Assembly: GCA_019218445.1 (NCBI GenBank)
Contig: JAHUUM010000021.1
Coordinates: 1 to 36,873 of the forward strand
Reading direction: 5' to 3'
Origin: Weeksellaceae bacterium TAE3-ERU29
GTDB taxonomy: Bacteria; Bacteroidota; Bacteroidia; Flavobacteriales; Weeksellaceae
DNA length: 36,873 bases
Shown one piece after another: positions 17,383 through 25,185 of this stretch. How positions within the stretch are numbered: the first letter of the stretch is position 1; each line of letters starts with the position of its first letter. The notes beneath the pieces are model-generated. The model was not told the DNA's origin and searched no databases. It saw only the letters and a list, made by a program, of their open reading frames with translations. The position numbers and the translations under genes were made by a program.

Positions 17383-18318
17383 ATGCCTCAAGTTTTCAAA
17401 CAAAATAAAATTTTATATTACATACACGGATATAAAAATATAATAGCTCCTAATAAAATCAATTATAAAAGAAAAATTCAATCACTTAAAAATAAATTAA
17501 GTAAAGAAGAAATAGCTTCATGTGAGGAGCGTATCCACTATTATTGTCAAACTTGTCTTACTCAAAGCACTCCCGCAAATCACATAATTAAAGATTTAAA
17601 AAAGCCACAAAATCCTAAGGCATATTATTTTGACACGTATGAGTATGCCCGATTTTTTGATGAAAATCTAAAACTTAATTTTGCTTTTGGAGATGTTACG
17701 CATGTTCCTGAATTTCCTGCCATTGTAAAAAGCCGTCCGATATGTGATGATAATCAAAACAGCGTTTTATTGAAGCTCGACAAACCTCGCCATTTTGTAT
17801 GGATAAAAGATGATATCCCTTTTGAAAAGAAAAAAGATTTAATGATTGGACGGGGAGGAATTTACCAAGAACACCGTTATAAATTTTTCGAGCAATACTT
17901 TAATAATCCCCTCTGCGATTTAGGTCAAGTCAATGAAGTAGGCGGAGGTAAATCAGAATGGATAAAACCAAAAATAAGCATTGAAAAGCATCTTAGTTAT
18001 AAATTCATACTCAGTTTGCAAGGGAATGATGTTGCTTCTAATTTAAAATGGATTATGTCTTCCAACTCTATTGCCGTTATGCCCAAACCTACGGTAGAAA
18101 CGTGGTTTATGGAGGGAACTCTCATTGCCGGAGTGCATTATATTGAAATTAAAAACGATTATTCCAATTTAGAAGAGCAACTGAATTATTATATCAATCA
18201 TCCTGAAAAATGTTTAGAAATCATTAAAAACGCAAATGAATATTGCAAAAAATTTCAGAATAAAATAATGGAAGATTATTGTTCTTTTAGAGTATTAGAA
18301 AAGTATTTTGATTTATAA
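17383..18318 (+). CDS. GT90 (CAP10/LpsA-like) glycosyltransferase
   Basis: A 311-residue cytoplasmic glycosyltransferase of the LPS-modifying GT90 type. The N-terminal third has basic and Cys-containing helices (EEIASCEERIHYYCQTC). Then come LKLNFAFGDVTHVPEFPAIV and KSRP, the KLDKPRHFVWIKDDIPFEKK segment, GRGGIYQEHRYKFFEQYF, and the catalytic C-terminal region LSLQGNDVASNLKWIMSSNS with VMPKPTVETWFMEGTL and HYIEIKNDYSNLEEQLNYYI. It faces away from the three-gene GT operon, with which it probably cooperates in O-antigen, capsule or lipid-A-linked glycan assembly. A truncated paralog lies on the other side of that operon in the same orientation. Confidence 0.88.
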   Translation: MPQVFKQNKILYYIHGYKNIIAPNKINYKRKIQSLKNKLSKEEIASCEERIHYYCQTCLTQSTPANHIIKDLKKPQNPKAYYFDTYEYARFFDENLKLNFAFGDVTHVPEFPAIVKSRPICDDNQNSVLLKLDKPRHFVWIKDDIPFEKKKDLMIGRGGIYQEHRYKFFEQYFNNPLCDLGQVNEVGGGKSEWIKPKISIEKHLSYKFILSLQGNDVASNLKWIMSSNSIAVMPKPTVETWFMEGTLIAGVHYIEIKNDYSNLEEQLNYYINHPEKCLEIIKNANEYCKKFQNKIMEDYCSFRVLEKYFDL

Positions 18319-18370
18319 TATTTTTAAACTTCATCACACAAAAAATCCTTACTTTTGGAAACTAAAACGT

Positions 18371-20494
18371 ATGAAATTTTTAAAATTAAGTTTAATCATC
18401 ACATTTTCTTATATGAACGCACAAAATTGGCCAAATATTCAAGCACCTGACGCTGTAAAAAAAGAATATTCTCGAACTATCCACGGCGAAACTGTAAAAG
18501 ATCCTTATTTTTGGATGAATGCCTATTTCAAAAAGACTGAAGATAGTACTGCCGTTCTTAAATATTTGGAAGAGGAGAATTTATATACCGAGCAAATGAT
18601 GGCTGATACGAAAAATTTGCAAGACAAACTTTTTGTTGAAATGAGAGCCAGAATTAAGGAAAAAGACGAGAGTGTTCCCGTTTTTAAAGATGGATACTAC
18701 TATTATACCCGAACAGACGATGGCAAACAATACTTTAAATATTGTAGAAAAAAAGGAAGTTTAGATGCTCCTGAAGAAATTCTTTTTGATGTTGATAAAA
18801 TGGCAGAAGGGAAACCTTATTATCAAATAAAAGGTTTTTCCGTAAGTCCGGATAACAACATGATTGCCTTTGGTGTGGACGATGTTTCCAGAAGACAATA
18901 CAAAATTTATGTAAAAGATTTAACCACAGGGAAAATCTATGATGATGGCATAGAAAACACAACGGGGAGTGCTGTTTGGGCAAATGACAACAAGACTTTA
19001 TTTTATACAGAAAACAACCCGACCACTCTTTTAACCGAAAAGATTAAACGCCATATTTTAAATACACCCGCAGAGCAAGATGCAGTGGTTTACACCGAGG
19101 AAGATAACACTAATTATATCGGGGTTTATAAATCTAAAAATCAGCAATATTTAATGATTCATTCCTCTGCAACTACATCGTCTGAGGAAAGATATTTAGA
19201 CGCATCAGACCCTTACGGAAACTTCAAAGTTTTTCAGCCGAGAATGAAAGATGTTTTGTACAGCGTTGTTCCGTTAGAGGATAAATTTTTAATACTGACA
19301 AATAAAGATGCCATTAATTTTAAATTAATGGAATGTCCGCTAAATCAGACAAATGTAGAGGCTTGGCAAACTCTTATACCACACAGAGAAGATGTGCTTT
19401 TGGAGAGCGTAGAGGAGTTTAATAGATATTTAGTTATTACCGAAAGATTTAACGGATTAACTCGTTTAGTCATAAAAAACAGAGAAACAGGGCAAGAAAA
19501 ATTATTGGCTTTTGACGAGCCTACCTATTTGGTTTATCCAACCGGAAACGTGGAATATTTTACCGATAATTTAAGATTTGCATATAATTCTATGGTTACT
19601 CCGTCTTCTCTTTTTGAGCAAAATATGATGACGGGTGAAAGAAAATTATTAAAACAACAAGAAGTTTTAGGTGATTTTAACAAAGAAGATTATATCTCTG
19701 AAAGACTTTTTGCCACAGCCAAAGACGGAACTAAAATTCCTATTTCTATCGTTTATAAAAAAGGATTAAAAAAAGACGGTAAAAATCCGTTGCTTTTATA
19801 CGGTTATGGTTCTTACGGAAACTCAATGGAAGCGACCTTCTCCTCTACTCGACTTTCATTACTGAACAGAGGTTTTGTATTTGCATTGGCACACATAAGA
19901 GGTGGTGAGGAAATGGGAAGACAATGGTACGAAGACGGAAAAATGATGAAAAAAATCAATACATTTACCGACTTTATTGATTGTGGAGAATTCCTAATTA
20001 ATCAAGGATTTACGAATAAAAATCAGTTGTATGCACAAGGAGGAAGTGCCGGAGGATTACTAATGGGAGCGGTTACCAACCTTCGTCCCGATTTATGGAA
20101 AGGAGTCATTGCTCAGGTTCCTTTTGTGGACGTGGTAAACACGATGTTAGACGAAACTATTCCTTTGACTACCAATGAATATGACGAATGGGGAAACCCG
20201 AATAACGAAGACGCTTACCATTATATGAAGTCTTATTCACCTTACGAAAACATCAAAAAAACTGAATATCCTAATATGCTTGTTACCACAGGTTTGCATG
20301 ACAGCCAAGTTCAATATTTTGAACCGGCAAAATGGGTGGCAAGATTAAGAGATAATCAGCAAGGAGACAATAAAATTTTATTCAAAACCGAAATGGATTT
20401 CGGTCATGGTGGAGCTTCGGGAAGATTTGATTATTTAAAAGAAATCGCTCTTGAATTTGCTTTTCTATTTAAATTAGAAGGAATTAAGGAGTAA
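18371..20494 (+). CDS. ptrB: Oligopeptidase B-like prolyl oligopeptidase (S9A), secreted
   Basis: Serine peptidase that cleaves short peptides, in the oligopeptidase B type after basic residues. From ATG 18371 it is 707 residues with a putative signal sequence (MKFLKLSLIITFSYMNAQ). An upstream in-frame TTG at 18308 falls inside the GT90 gene and is not credible. An N-terminal beta-propeller (about residues 75-440) precedes the alpha/beta-hydrolase domain: YGYGSYGNSMEATFSSTRLS, then the nucleophile S559 in GGSAGG, D644 in GLHDSQV and H679 in FGHGGASG. All three catalytic residues are present. The last 46 bases of the gene are repeated at 21093-21138, on the far side of a small inserted cassette. 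Signal-peptide strength is moderate, so location is inferred. Confidence 0.92.
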   Translation: MKFLKLSLIITFSYMNAQNWPNIQAPDAVKKEYSRTIHGETVKDPYFWMNAYFKKTEDSTAVLKYLEEENLYTEQMMADTKNLQDKLFVEMRARIKEKDESVPVFKDGYYYYTRTDDGKQYFKYCRKKGSLDAPEEILFDVDKMAEGKPYYQIKGFSVSPDNNMIAFGVDDVSRRQYKIYVKDLTTGKIYDDGIENTTGSAVWANDNKTLFYTENNPTTLLTEKIKRHILNTPAEQDAVVYTEEDNTNYIGVYKSKNQQYLMIHSSATTSSEERYLDASDPYGNFKVFQPRMKDVLYSVVPLEDKFLILTNKDAINFKLMECPLNQTNVEAWQTLIPHREDVLLESVEEFNRYLVITERFNGLTRLVIKNRETGQEKLLAFDEPTYLVYPTGNVEYFTDNLRFAYNSMVTPSSLFEQNMMTGERKLLKQQEVLGDFNKEDYISERLFATAKDGTKIPISIVYKKGLKKDGKNPLLLYGYGSYGNSMEATFSSTRLSLLNRGFVFALAHIRGGEEMGRQWYEDGKMMKKINTFTDFIDCGEFLINQGFTNKNQLYAQGGSAGGLLMGAVTNLRPDLWKGVIAQVPFVDVVNTMLDETIPLTTNEYDEWGNPNNEDAYHYMKSYSPYENIKKTEYPNMLVTTGLHDSQVQYFEPAKWVARLRDNQQGDNKILFKTEMDFGHGGASGRFDYLKEIALEFAFLFKLEGIKE
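20449..20494 (+). repeat. 46-bp direct repeat, copy 1 (3' end of ptrB)
   Basis: Identical over all 46 bases to 21093-21138, and both copies end at a TAA. Copy 1 encodes the ptrB C-terminus (LEFAFLFKLEGIKE). The repeats bound a 644-base unit. Confidence 0.95.
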
Positions 20495-20569
20495 AAATCT
20501 AATAGAAATCCTGAACAGGATAAGAAATTAAAAGAGGCTGGTTGGAATCACCCAAGTAAAGGAACTTAA
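20495..20569 (+). pseudogene. Orphan C-terminal tail, toxin-like
   Basis: Directly after the ptrB stop codon the same frame stays open for 24 codons and ends in TAA at 20567-20569: the peptide includes NRNPEQDKKLKEAGWNHPSK followed by GT. It has no start codon of its own. Its composition and the KEAGWNHP ending look to me like the extreme C-terminus of a secreted polymorphic-toxin or HNH-type nuclease domain. That fits its place just upstream of a DUF4279 gene, since toxin tails normally precede their immunity gene. This is pattern recognition without a search; it could be chance, as the frame is short. Confidence 0.4.
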
Positions 20570-20650
20570 ATTTTTAGATAAAGTAGTATCTTGAGCTATG
20601 CCTTTATTTGTGGTGATAACTCCTATTATATAACTATAATAATTATAATA

Positions 20651-21067
20651 ATGAATTTTATTAAAAATGATTTAAACTTATGTTTCTGTATATGGGAGTA
20701 TGAAGATATTACACATGAAGAAATATCACGTAAATTGAATTTATCTCCTCGTAAAGTATATGTAAAAGGAGAGAAAATAACACCTTCTACTCGTATTGCA
20801 CAAAATAATGGCTGGGTTTATGGACTGCCTTATTTTAATGAAAATGATTTTGAAACTCAAATGAGGAAAATTTTAGATGTATTAGAGCCGAATATTCCCG
20901 TTTTAAAAGAGTTCTCAAAAAAATATAGATGTGAATTTTCTTGTGCTATTTTTCTAAATAATAAAAAAGAAAGTACTCCTTGGGTACATTTAGATAAAAG
21001 ATTTAATAACTTTATTAGAGAAGTTGATGCAGAATTTGATTTTGATATATATTATTCAGAAGAATAA
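20651..21067 (+). CDS. DUF4279 domain protein, possible immunity protein
   Basis: A 138-residue cytoplasmic protein from ATG 20651 (an in-frame extension to 20591 uses a non-ATG start and adds an unlikely polyisoleucine stretch). The DUF4279 pattern is visible: an opening beta strand (DLNLCFCIWEYEDITHEEIS), a RKLNLSPRKVYVKGE segment, GWVYGLPYFNENDFETQMRK, a helix covering ILDVLEPNIPVLKEFSKKY, and the closing WVHLDKRFNNFIREVDAEFD followed by FDIYYSEE. DUF4279 proteins often sit beside toxin genes, and an immunity role is plausible, but no complete partner toxin is here. The gene is enclosed by 46-bp direct repeats and so seems to have been inserted as a unit. Confidence 0.72.
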   Translation: MNFIKNDLNLCFCIWEYEDITHEEISRKLNLSPRKVYVKGEKITPSTRIAQNNGWVYGLPYFNENDFETQMRKILDVLEPNIPVLKEFSKKYRCEFSCAIFLNNKKESTPWVHLDKRFNNFIREVDAEFDFDIYYSEE

Positions 21068-21092
21068 TCTTTTTTATCTTATATAATTCCTT

Positions 21093-21138
21093 TCTTGAAT
21101 TTGCTTTTCTATTTAAATTAGAAGGAATTAAGGAGTAA
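21093..21138 (+). repeat. 46-bp direct repeat, copy 2
   Basis: Perfect copy of the ptrB 3' end (20449-20494), located after the DUF4279 gene and 9 bases before the hairpin that probably was the original ptrB terminator. It has no coding role here. Confidence 0.95.
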
Positions 21139-21147
21139 TTAAAACAT

Positions 21148-21182
21148 AATCCCTTTGAATTTAATCTCAAAGGGATTTTTTA
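21148..21182 (+). terminator. Intrinsic terminator, probably the original ptrB terminator
   Basis: Perfect 11-base stem, 21148-21158 with 21167-21177, with an eight-base loop, followed by TTTTTATTCTTT. It lies between convergent genes and may also serve the propeller array on the minus strand. Confidence 0.85.
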
Positions 21183-21193
21183 TTCTTTATAAA

Positions 21194-21836
21194 CTATTCT
21201 TTTTCAAAAATATGCAAAGTATTATCATTATCTAATTGATACAATTTACCATTGCTATATTGAGGGATTTTAACTCCTAATGACGAATCTTCAAAAGTGT
21301 ATTTCCACTTGATTTCCTTACTTTCAATATCCAAACAAAACAAACAATCATACGACCATTGAGGTTTCTTAGGTTGCTCTTTCATCATAGCAGTTAGGTA
21401 GATATTTGGGAAATCTATCGGGTTGTCATTTATCGGATAAATAGATAAAATTCCGTTTTCTTCCATTGTACTGCTAAGGTCTGTAAAATGTGTTGTGCCG
21501 TTTGATAAATCAATTTCAAAATAAAACTTATACAATGCCCCAATAAGTTTTCCTTTGTACAAAACGAAACTACTCGCCTTAGGTATTAAATCTTTAGTCA
21601 CATCATCATAAAACAAACCCTCTATATTTTGCCATTTTTGAACAATTTTGCCCGTTCGAATATCTAAAGATAAAATAATATGCTCTCGTAAAGCTACTAA
21701 TAACTGATTATCCCAAATGCCTAAAAACTTTGCTACTTCGTATTTCTTTTCTTCTCTACTAAAAGTATCAAAATAACTGCCTAATTCCGATAAATCAAAC
21801 TCCCAAAGAAGATTGGCGTTGGGAAGTGTGTAAGCA
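21194..21836 (-). repeat. Nearly identical 643-bp 3' block, copy in paralog 1
   Basis: Aligns without gaps to 22279-22921 in paralog 2; similarity stops sharply at 21836/22921 inside the AYTLPNA region. The short leader before each gene is also conserved. Confidence 0.9.
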
Positions 21837-22258
21837 TAAATATTTTTATCTGAACCTAAAAAAACGAAATTACTCTTATTGATACAATGGATAATATTTT
21901 TTAATCTGCTTAAATAAATTTTCTCAGAATTTAAAAGACTAAAAAATGAGTAGTTGCTAATAATTGAAAAATCTTCTTCATCTAATTCTGTATCTGACTT
22001 TAATATAAATGAAGAATCTTGGTGATTTACTGATTTTCCTAAAAAAGACGAATCAAAAAGTTTCTCCTTTCCGTAGAAAGTTCCTCCTTTTTTTCTGTAT
22101 AGTATGTCCTTGATAAAAAAATATTCATTAGTATCAATATCATCATCTATATGCTTATCGTCTAAATATAAACTCTTATTACTATTTTTAGCATATAATA
22201 ACTTTTGATTAGAAATATTAAAAGTTATTATGTCAGGTATTTTTCTATTGATTTTCAT
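21194..22258 (-). CDS. Beta-propeller paralog 1 of a three-gene mosaic array
   Basis: A 354-residue protein of unknown function without signal peptide. Repeated strand motifs of the PQQ-like or quinoprotein beta-propeller type are visible (NIYAYTLPNANLLWEFDLSE, ILSLDIRTGKIVQKWQ, CLDIESKEIKWKYTF, GKLYQLDNDNTLHIFEKE). It shares the first seven residues MKINRKI with its two neighbours. Residues about 8-140 are unrelated to either, and from AYTLPNA to the end it differs from paralog 2 at only 9 positions in about 213. Last gene of the leftward operon, 20 bases after paralog 2. Scaffolding, binding or immunity are all possible; no catalytic motif is seen. Confidence 0.7.
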   Translation of the reverse strand: MKINRKIPDIITFNISNQKLLYAKNSNKSLYLDDKHIDDDIDTNEYFFIKDILYRKKGGTFYGKEKLFDSSFLGKSVNHQDSSFILKSDTELDEEDFSIISNYSFFSLLNSEKIYLSRLKNIIHCINKSNFVFLGSDKNIYAYTLPNANLLWEFDLSELGSYFDTFSREEKKYEVAKFLGIWDNQLLVALREHIILSLDIRTGKIVQKWQNIEGLFYDDVTKDLIPKASSFVLYKGKLIGALYKFYFEIDLSNGTTHFTDLSSTMEENGILSIYPINDNPIDFPNIYLTAMMKEQPKKPQWSYDCLFCLDIESKEIKWKYTFEDSSLGVKIPQYSNGKLYQLDNDNTLHIFEKE

Positions 22259-22278
22259 TTAATTAAAACTTTTATAAA

Positions 22279-22921
22279 CTATTCCTTTTCAAAGATATGT
22301 AAAATATTATCATTATCTAATTGATACAATTTACCATTGCTATATTGAGGGATTTTAACTCCTAATGACGAATCTTCAAAAGTGTATTTCCACTTGATTT
22401 CCTTACTTTCAATATCCAAACAAAACAAACAATCATACGACCATTGAGGTTTCTTAGGTTGCTCTTTCATCTTAGCGGTTAGGTAGATATTCGGGAAATC
22501 TATCGGGTTGTCATTTATCGGATAAATATATAAAATTCCGTTTTCTTCCATTGTACTGCTAAGGTCTGTAAAATGTGTTGTGCCGTTTGATAAATCAATT
22601 TCAAAATAAAACTTATACAATGCCCCTATAAGTTTCCCTTTGTACAAAACAAAACTACTCGCCTTAGGTATTAAGTCTTTAGTCATATCATCATAAAATA
22701 AACCCTCTATATTTTGCCATTTTTGAACAATTTTGCCCGTTTGAATATCTAAAGATAAAATAATATGCTCTTGCAAAGCTACTAATAACTGATTATCCCA
22801 AATGCCTAAAAACTTTGCTACTTCGTATTTCTTTTCTTCTCTTCGAAAAGTATCAAAATAACTACCTAATTCCGATAAATCAAACTCCCAAAGAGGAGTG
22901 GCATTGGGAAGTGTGTAAGCA
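22279..22921 (-). repeat. Nearly identical 643-bp 3' block, copy in paralog 2
   Basis: Partner of 21194-21836, same orientation, no indels seen over the full length. Confidence 0.9.
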
Positions 22922-23295
22922 GTTATTATTGATGAAGTATCAGATACTATACATACATTTCCAAAATCATAATAATTAGCTTTTATATTTACTTTAATAT
23001 CCTTTCCTTTATCAAGAATATGAATAAATCCGTCTTCTGTATTTAAAAATGAAAAACTATTCTTATTCAAATAATTGTAATATCCATTAAATAGAGTATT
23101 TTCAAAAGTGAAACTCCCATAGAAACTTTGTATAACTAACTTGTTTTCATACAAGAAAAAATCACCAAAAAAGTTTTCACCTAAATTCTTAATTATATCA
23201 TTATTCTTAAGAATATCCTTATCTAGTTGATAATATAAATTATTATCAGAAAGAATAAATTTGTTTACATTATTTATTTTTCTATTGATTTTCAT
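22279..23295 (-). CDS. Beta-propeller paralog 2 of a three-gene mosaic array
   Basis: A 338-residue cytoplasmic protein. The start MKINRKINNV is shared with paralog 3, followed by a unique N-terminal half (for example FFGDFFLYENKLVIQSFYGS and FGNVCIVSDTSSIITAYTL). From AYTLPNATPLWEFDLSELGS onward it is nearly identical to paralog 1 and, for about 40 residues, close to paralog 3. The propeller-type Trp motifs (LWEFDLSELG, KIVQKWQNIEG, KEIKWKYTF) recur. Eighteen bases separate it from paralog 3. The combination of a constant C-terminal half and a replaced N-terminal half suggests that the variable half carries binding specificity; this is inference. Confidence 0.7.
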   Translation of the reverse strand: MKINRKINNVNKFILSDNNLYYQLDKDILKNNDIIKNLGENFFGDFFLYENKLVIQSFYGSFTFENTLFNGYYNYLNKNSFSFLNTEDGFIHILDKGKDIKVNIKANYYDFGNVCIVSDTSSIITAYTLPNATPLWEFDLSELGSYFDTFRREEKKYEVAKFLGIWDNQLLVALQEHIILSLDIQTGKIVQKWQNIEGLFYDDMTKDLIPKASSFVLYKGKLIGALYKFYFEIDLSNGTTHFTDLSSTMEENGILYIYPINDNPIDFPNIYLTAKMKEQPKKPQWSYDCLFCLDIESKEIKWKYTFEDSSLGVKIPQYSNGKLYQLDNDNILHIFEKE

Positions 23296-23313
23296 TTAAT
23301 TAACTTTTATAAA

Positions 23314-24396
23314 CTATTCCTTTTCAAAAATATAAAGCACTTGATTTTGAGTTAATTGATACAATTTGTTATTCGATGTTTGAGGTACTTGAACACTCAC
23401 ATAATCGTCTGTATCATCTGTATCAAATCGGTAGAGCCAATCTATTTTCAAGGTAGTTTTATTTAAACTGCAAATCGCTGTGGGCATATAATTTACTCCT
23501 AATTTTTTCTTATCTAAAAAAACTGTTGTATAATAATGAGTATCATCTTCTGCGTACCCCGATTTATTTTGAAATGCAGAAATCTGATGACTCTCTAAAG
23601 TGTCTTTTAAATGAGTAATTAAAATATCTCCTTTTTCTAAATCTATCTCCACCAAATGACAAAGATAAAGTCCGAATATCCTATCTTGGTTTTTATTAAA
23701 TTGAAAAACATTCCCCGACTGATGAATATAACCTCTAAAAACTTCTCGTAAAGTGGACTCTGAATTTGGTGGCAGAGTATCCCACTTTCTTATTATCGCT
23801 CCACTTTTAACCGATAAAGATAAAATTAAACCACCGTTACAAGCTATCAATAATTCATCTTGCCAAACCCCTAAAAACTTCGCCACTTCGTATTCCTTTT
23901 CTTCTCTACTAAAAGTATCAAAATAACTGCCTAATTCCGATAAATCAAACTCCCAAAGAGGAGTGGCATTGGGGAAATTGTAACTTTCTACACTATTCCT
24001 TTGAAAGTTTTTCCTAAATAAAAAATCATTCTTCAGGTAGTATATAGAAGATGAACCTATAATTTCATTTTTTTTATTTGTAGTTAGATTCTCTATGAAA
24101 GTTGTTCGCTCATCATCAACAACCTTTGAATATAATACATATTCATCTTTAAATAAATGAATAAAATAATCAGTCTTAATAGGTTGATTTAAGTTGTTAA
24201 AATAAACACCTTTTCCTCTTATATCATTTACATAGAATTTTCCATTGAAATTAATCTCTTGTAAATTTATCGGATGTTGATATAAAAATTTATCCTTATC
24301 TAACTCAAAAATCGTATCTAAATTATTGTACATAGATACATTTTGACTACTAACTGAATAGTATTTTACATTATTAATTTTTCTATTGATTTTCAT
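23314..24396 (-). CDS. Beta-propeller paralog 3 of a three-gene mosaic array
   Basis: A 360-residue protein, first of the three paralogs. It begins MKINRKINNVKYYSVSSQNV, has its own N-terminal half, then the shared core FPNATPLWEFDLSELGSYFD continuing to EVAKFLGVW. Unlike paralogs 1 and 2 its C-terminal third is diverged (LILSLSVKSGAIIRKWDTLP, LKIDWLYRFDTDDTDDYVSV), yet it ends with the family signature KLYQLTQNQVLYIFEKE. It starts at the base right after the stop codon of the Imm49-like gene, so it belongs to the same transcript. It is probably the more ancestral form, with paralogs 1 and 2 homogenised later. Confidence 0.7.
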   Translation of the reverse strand: MKINRKINNVKYYSVSSQNVSMYNNLDTIFELDKDKFLYQHPINLQEINFNGKFYVNDIRGKGVYFNNLNQPIKTDYFIHLFKDEYVLYSKVVDDERTTFIENLTTNKKNEIIGSSSIYYLKNDFLFRKNFQRNSVESYNFPNATPLWEFDLSELGSYFDTFSREEKEYEVAKFLGVWQDELLIACNGGLILSLSVKSGAIIRKWDTLPPNSESTLREVFRGYIHQSGNVFQFNKNQDRIFGLYLCHLVEIDLEKGDILITHLKDTLESHQISAFQNKSGYAEDDTHYYTTVFLDKKKLGVNYMPTAICSLNKTTLKIDWLYRFDTDDTDDYVSVQVPQTSNNKLYQLTQNQVLYIFEKE

Positions 24397-25176
24397 TTAA
24401 TTAACTTTTAAAAAATCATACGGAATTTCGTAATTATCTAATGGCTTTATAGGTAAAAGTTCTTTAGGCATGAGTATATGATTTATATTTAAAGGAATAT
24501 TTATATAATTTGATAACTTGTTTATTGTAGTTGCTTCATAGTTAATAAAATCTTTGACAAAAGTGGGGTGTTCTTGTTTATTATGTTTATCTAATAATTC
24601 TTCAATTCCATTTTCTATCAAAAGTTTATCTCCATATAAAAAGCCTTTAAAAGCTGTAACAATACCAGAAAAATGCTTTTCCCAACCACCTTTACTATGT
24701 TTTTGTAATCCCTTTATATTCATAGACAAAGTCTCATCATCTTTAGAAATCACAGCTTGAATAGACTTACCAAAATAAGTAGCAAAAGTGTCCTTATAAA
24801 TCGTTGGTTTATAATTCATATATCTATTAATCAATTCTACATTATCACTCAATACCGGAAAGGTAAAAGTATTTAATACTTCAAAAATATCTCTATTCCC
24901 AAATTCAGCGTAGTAAGAATTAAGCAAACCTATTACATATAAAAACTGCTTACTTTCCAAAACTTTATTATCTAAAACGGCTTCCTTAAGAAAATAAATC
25001 TCATTAATACCCTTAAGTGATAGACATTTCCCTAAAGCTCTTGAAGGCTGTTCTATTAATAAGCTTTTAATCCTCAGTTCTCTTTCAATAGTTTCTTTAT
25101 ATATAATATCAAAATGCGTTCTCATTAAAAATCGTCTAATTTTAAAATTATCATTATATTGATACTTATTAAACAT
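24397..25176 (-). CDS. Imm49-like all-helical protein, possible immunity protein
   Basis: A 259-residue, largely alpha-helical cytoplasmic protein with no signal peptide or metal motif. The helical run and the segment SKGGWEKHFSGIVTAFKGFL with YGDKLLIENGIEELL, then the C-terminal LMPKELLPIKPLDNYEIPYD, remind me of the Imm49 family of polymorphic-toxin immunity proteins. The identification is from memory and moderate. An internal ATG at codon 18 (MRTHFDIIYKETIERELR) is an alternative start. It lies 9 bases after the YiiX-like gene and directly abuts the propeller array. Confidence 0.55.
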   Translation of the reverse strand: MFNKYQYNDNFKIRRFLMRTHFDIIYKETIERELRIKSLLIEQPSRALGKCLSLKGINEIYFLKEAVLDNKVLESKQFLYVIGLLNSYYAEFGNRDIFEVLNTFTFPVLSDNVELINRYMNYKPTIYKDTFATYFGKSIQAVISKDDETLSMNIKGLQKHSKGGWEKHFSGIVTAFKGFLYGDKLLIENGIEELLDKHNKQEHPTFVKDFINYEATTINKLSNYINIPLNINHILMPKELLPIKPLDNYEIPYDFLKVN

Positions 25177-25185
25177 TTTATTAAC

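Noticed and set aside
18308-18370. N-terminal extension of ptrB from a TTG codon
   Set aside because: It overlaps the end of the GT90 gene, and the predicted signal sequence begins at ATG 18371.
20449-21138. Site-specific integrative element with att sites
   Set aside because: The 46-bp repeats would fit, but there is no integrase or tRNA, and the unit is only 644 bases; kept as a cassette of unknown mechanism.
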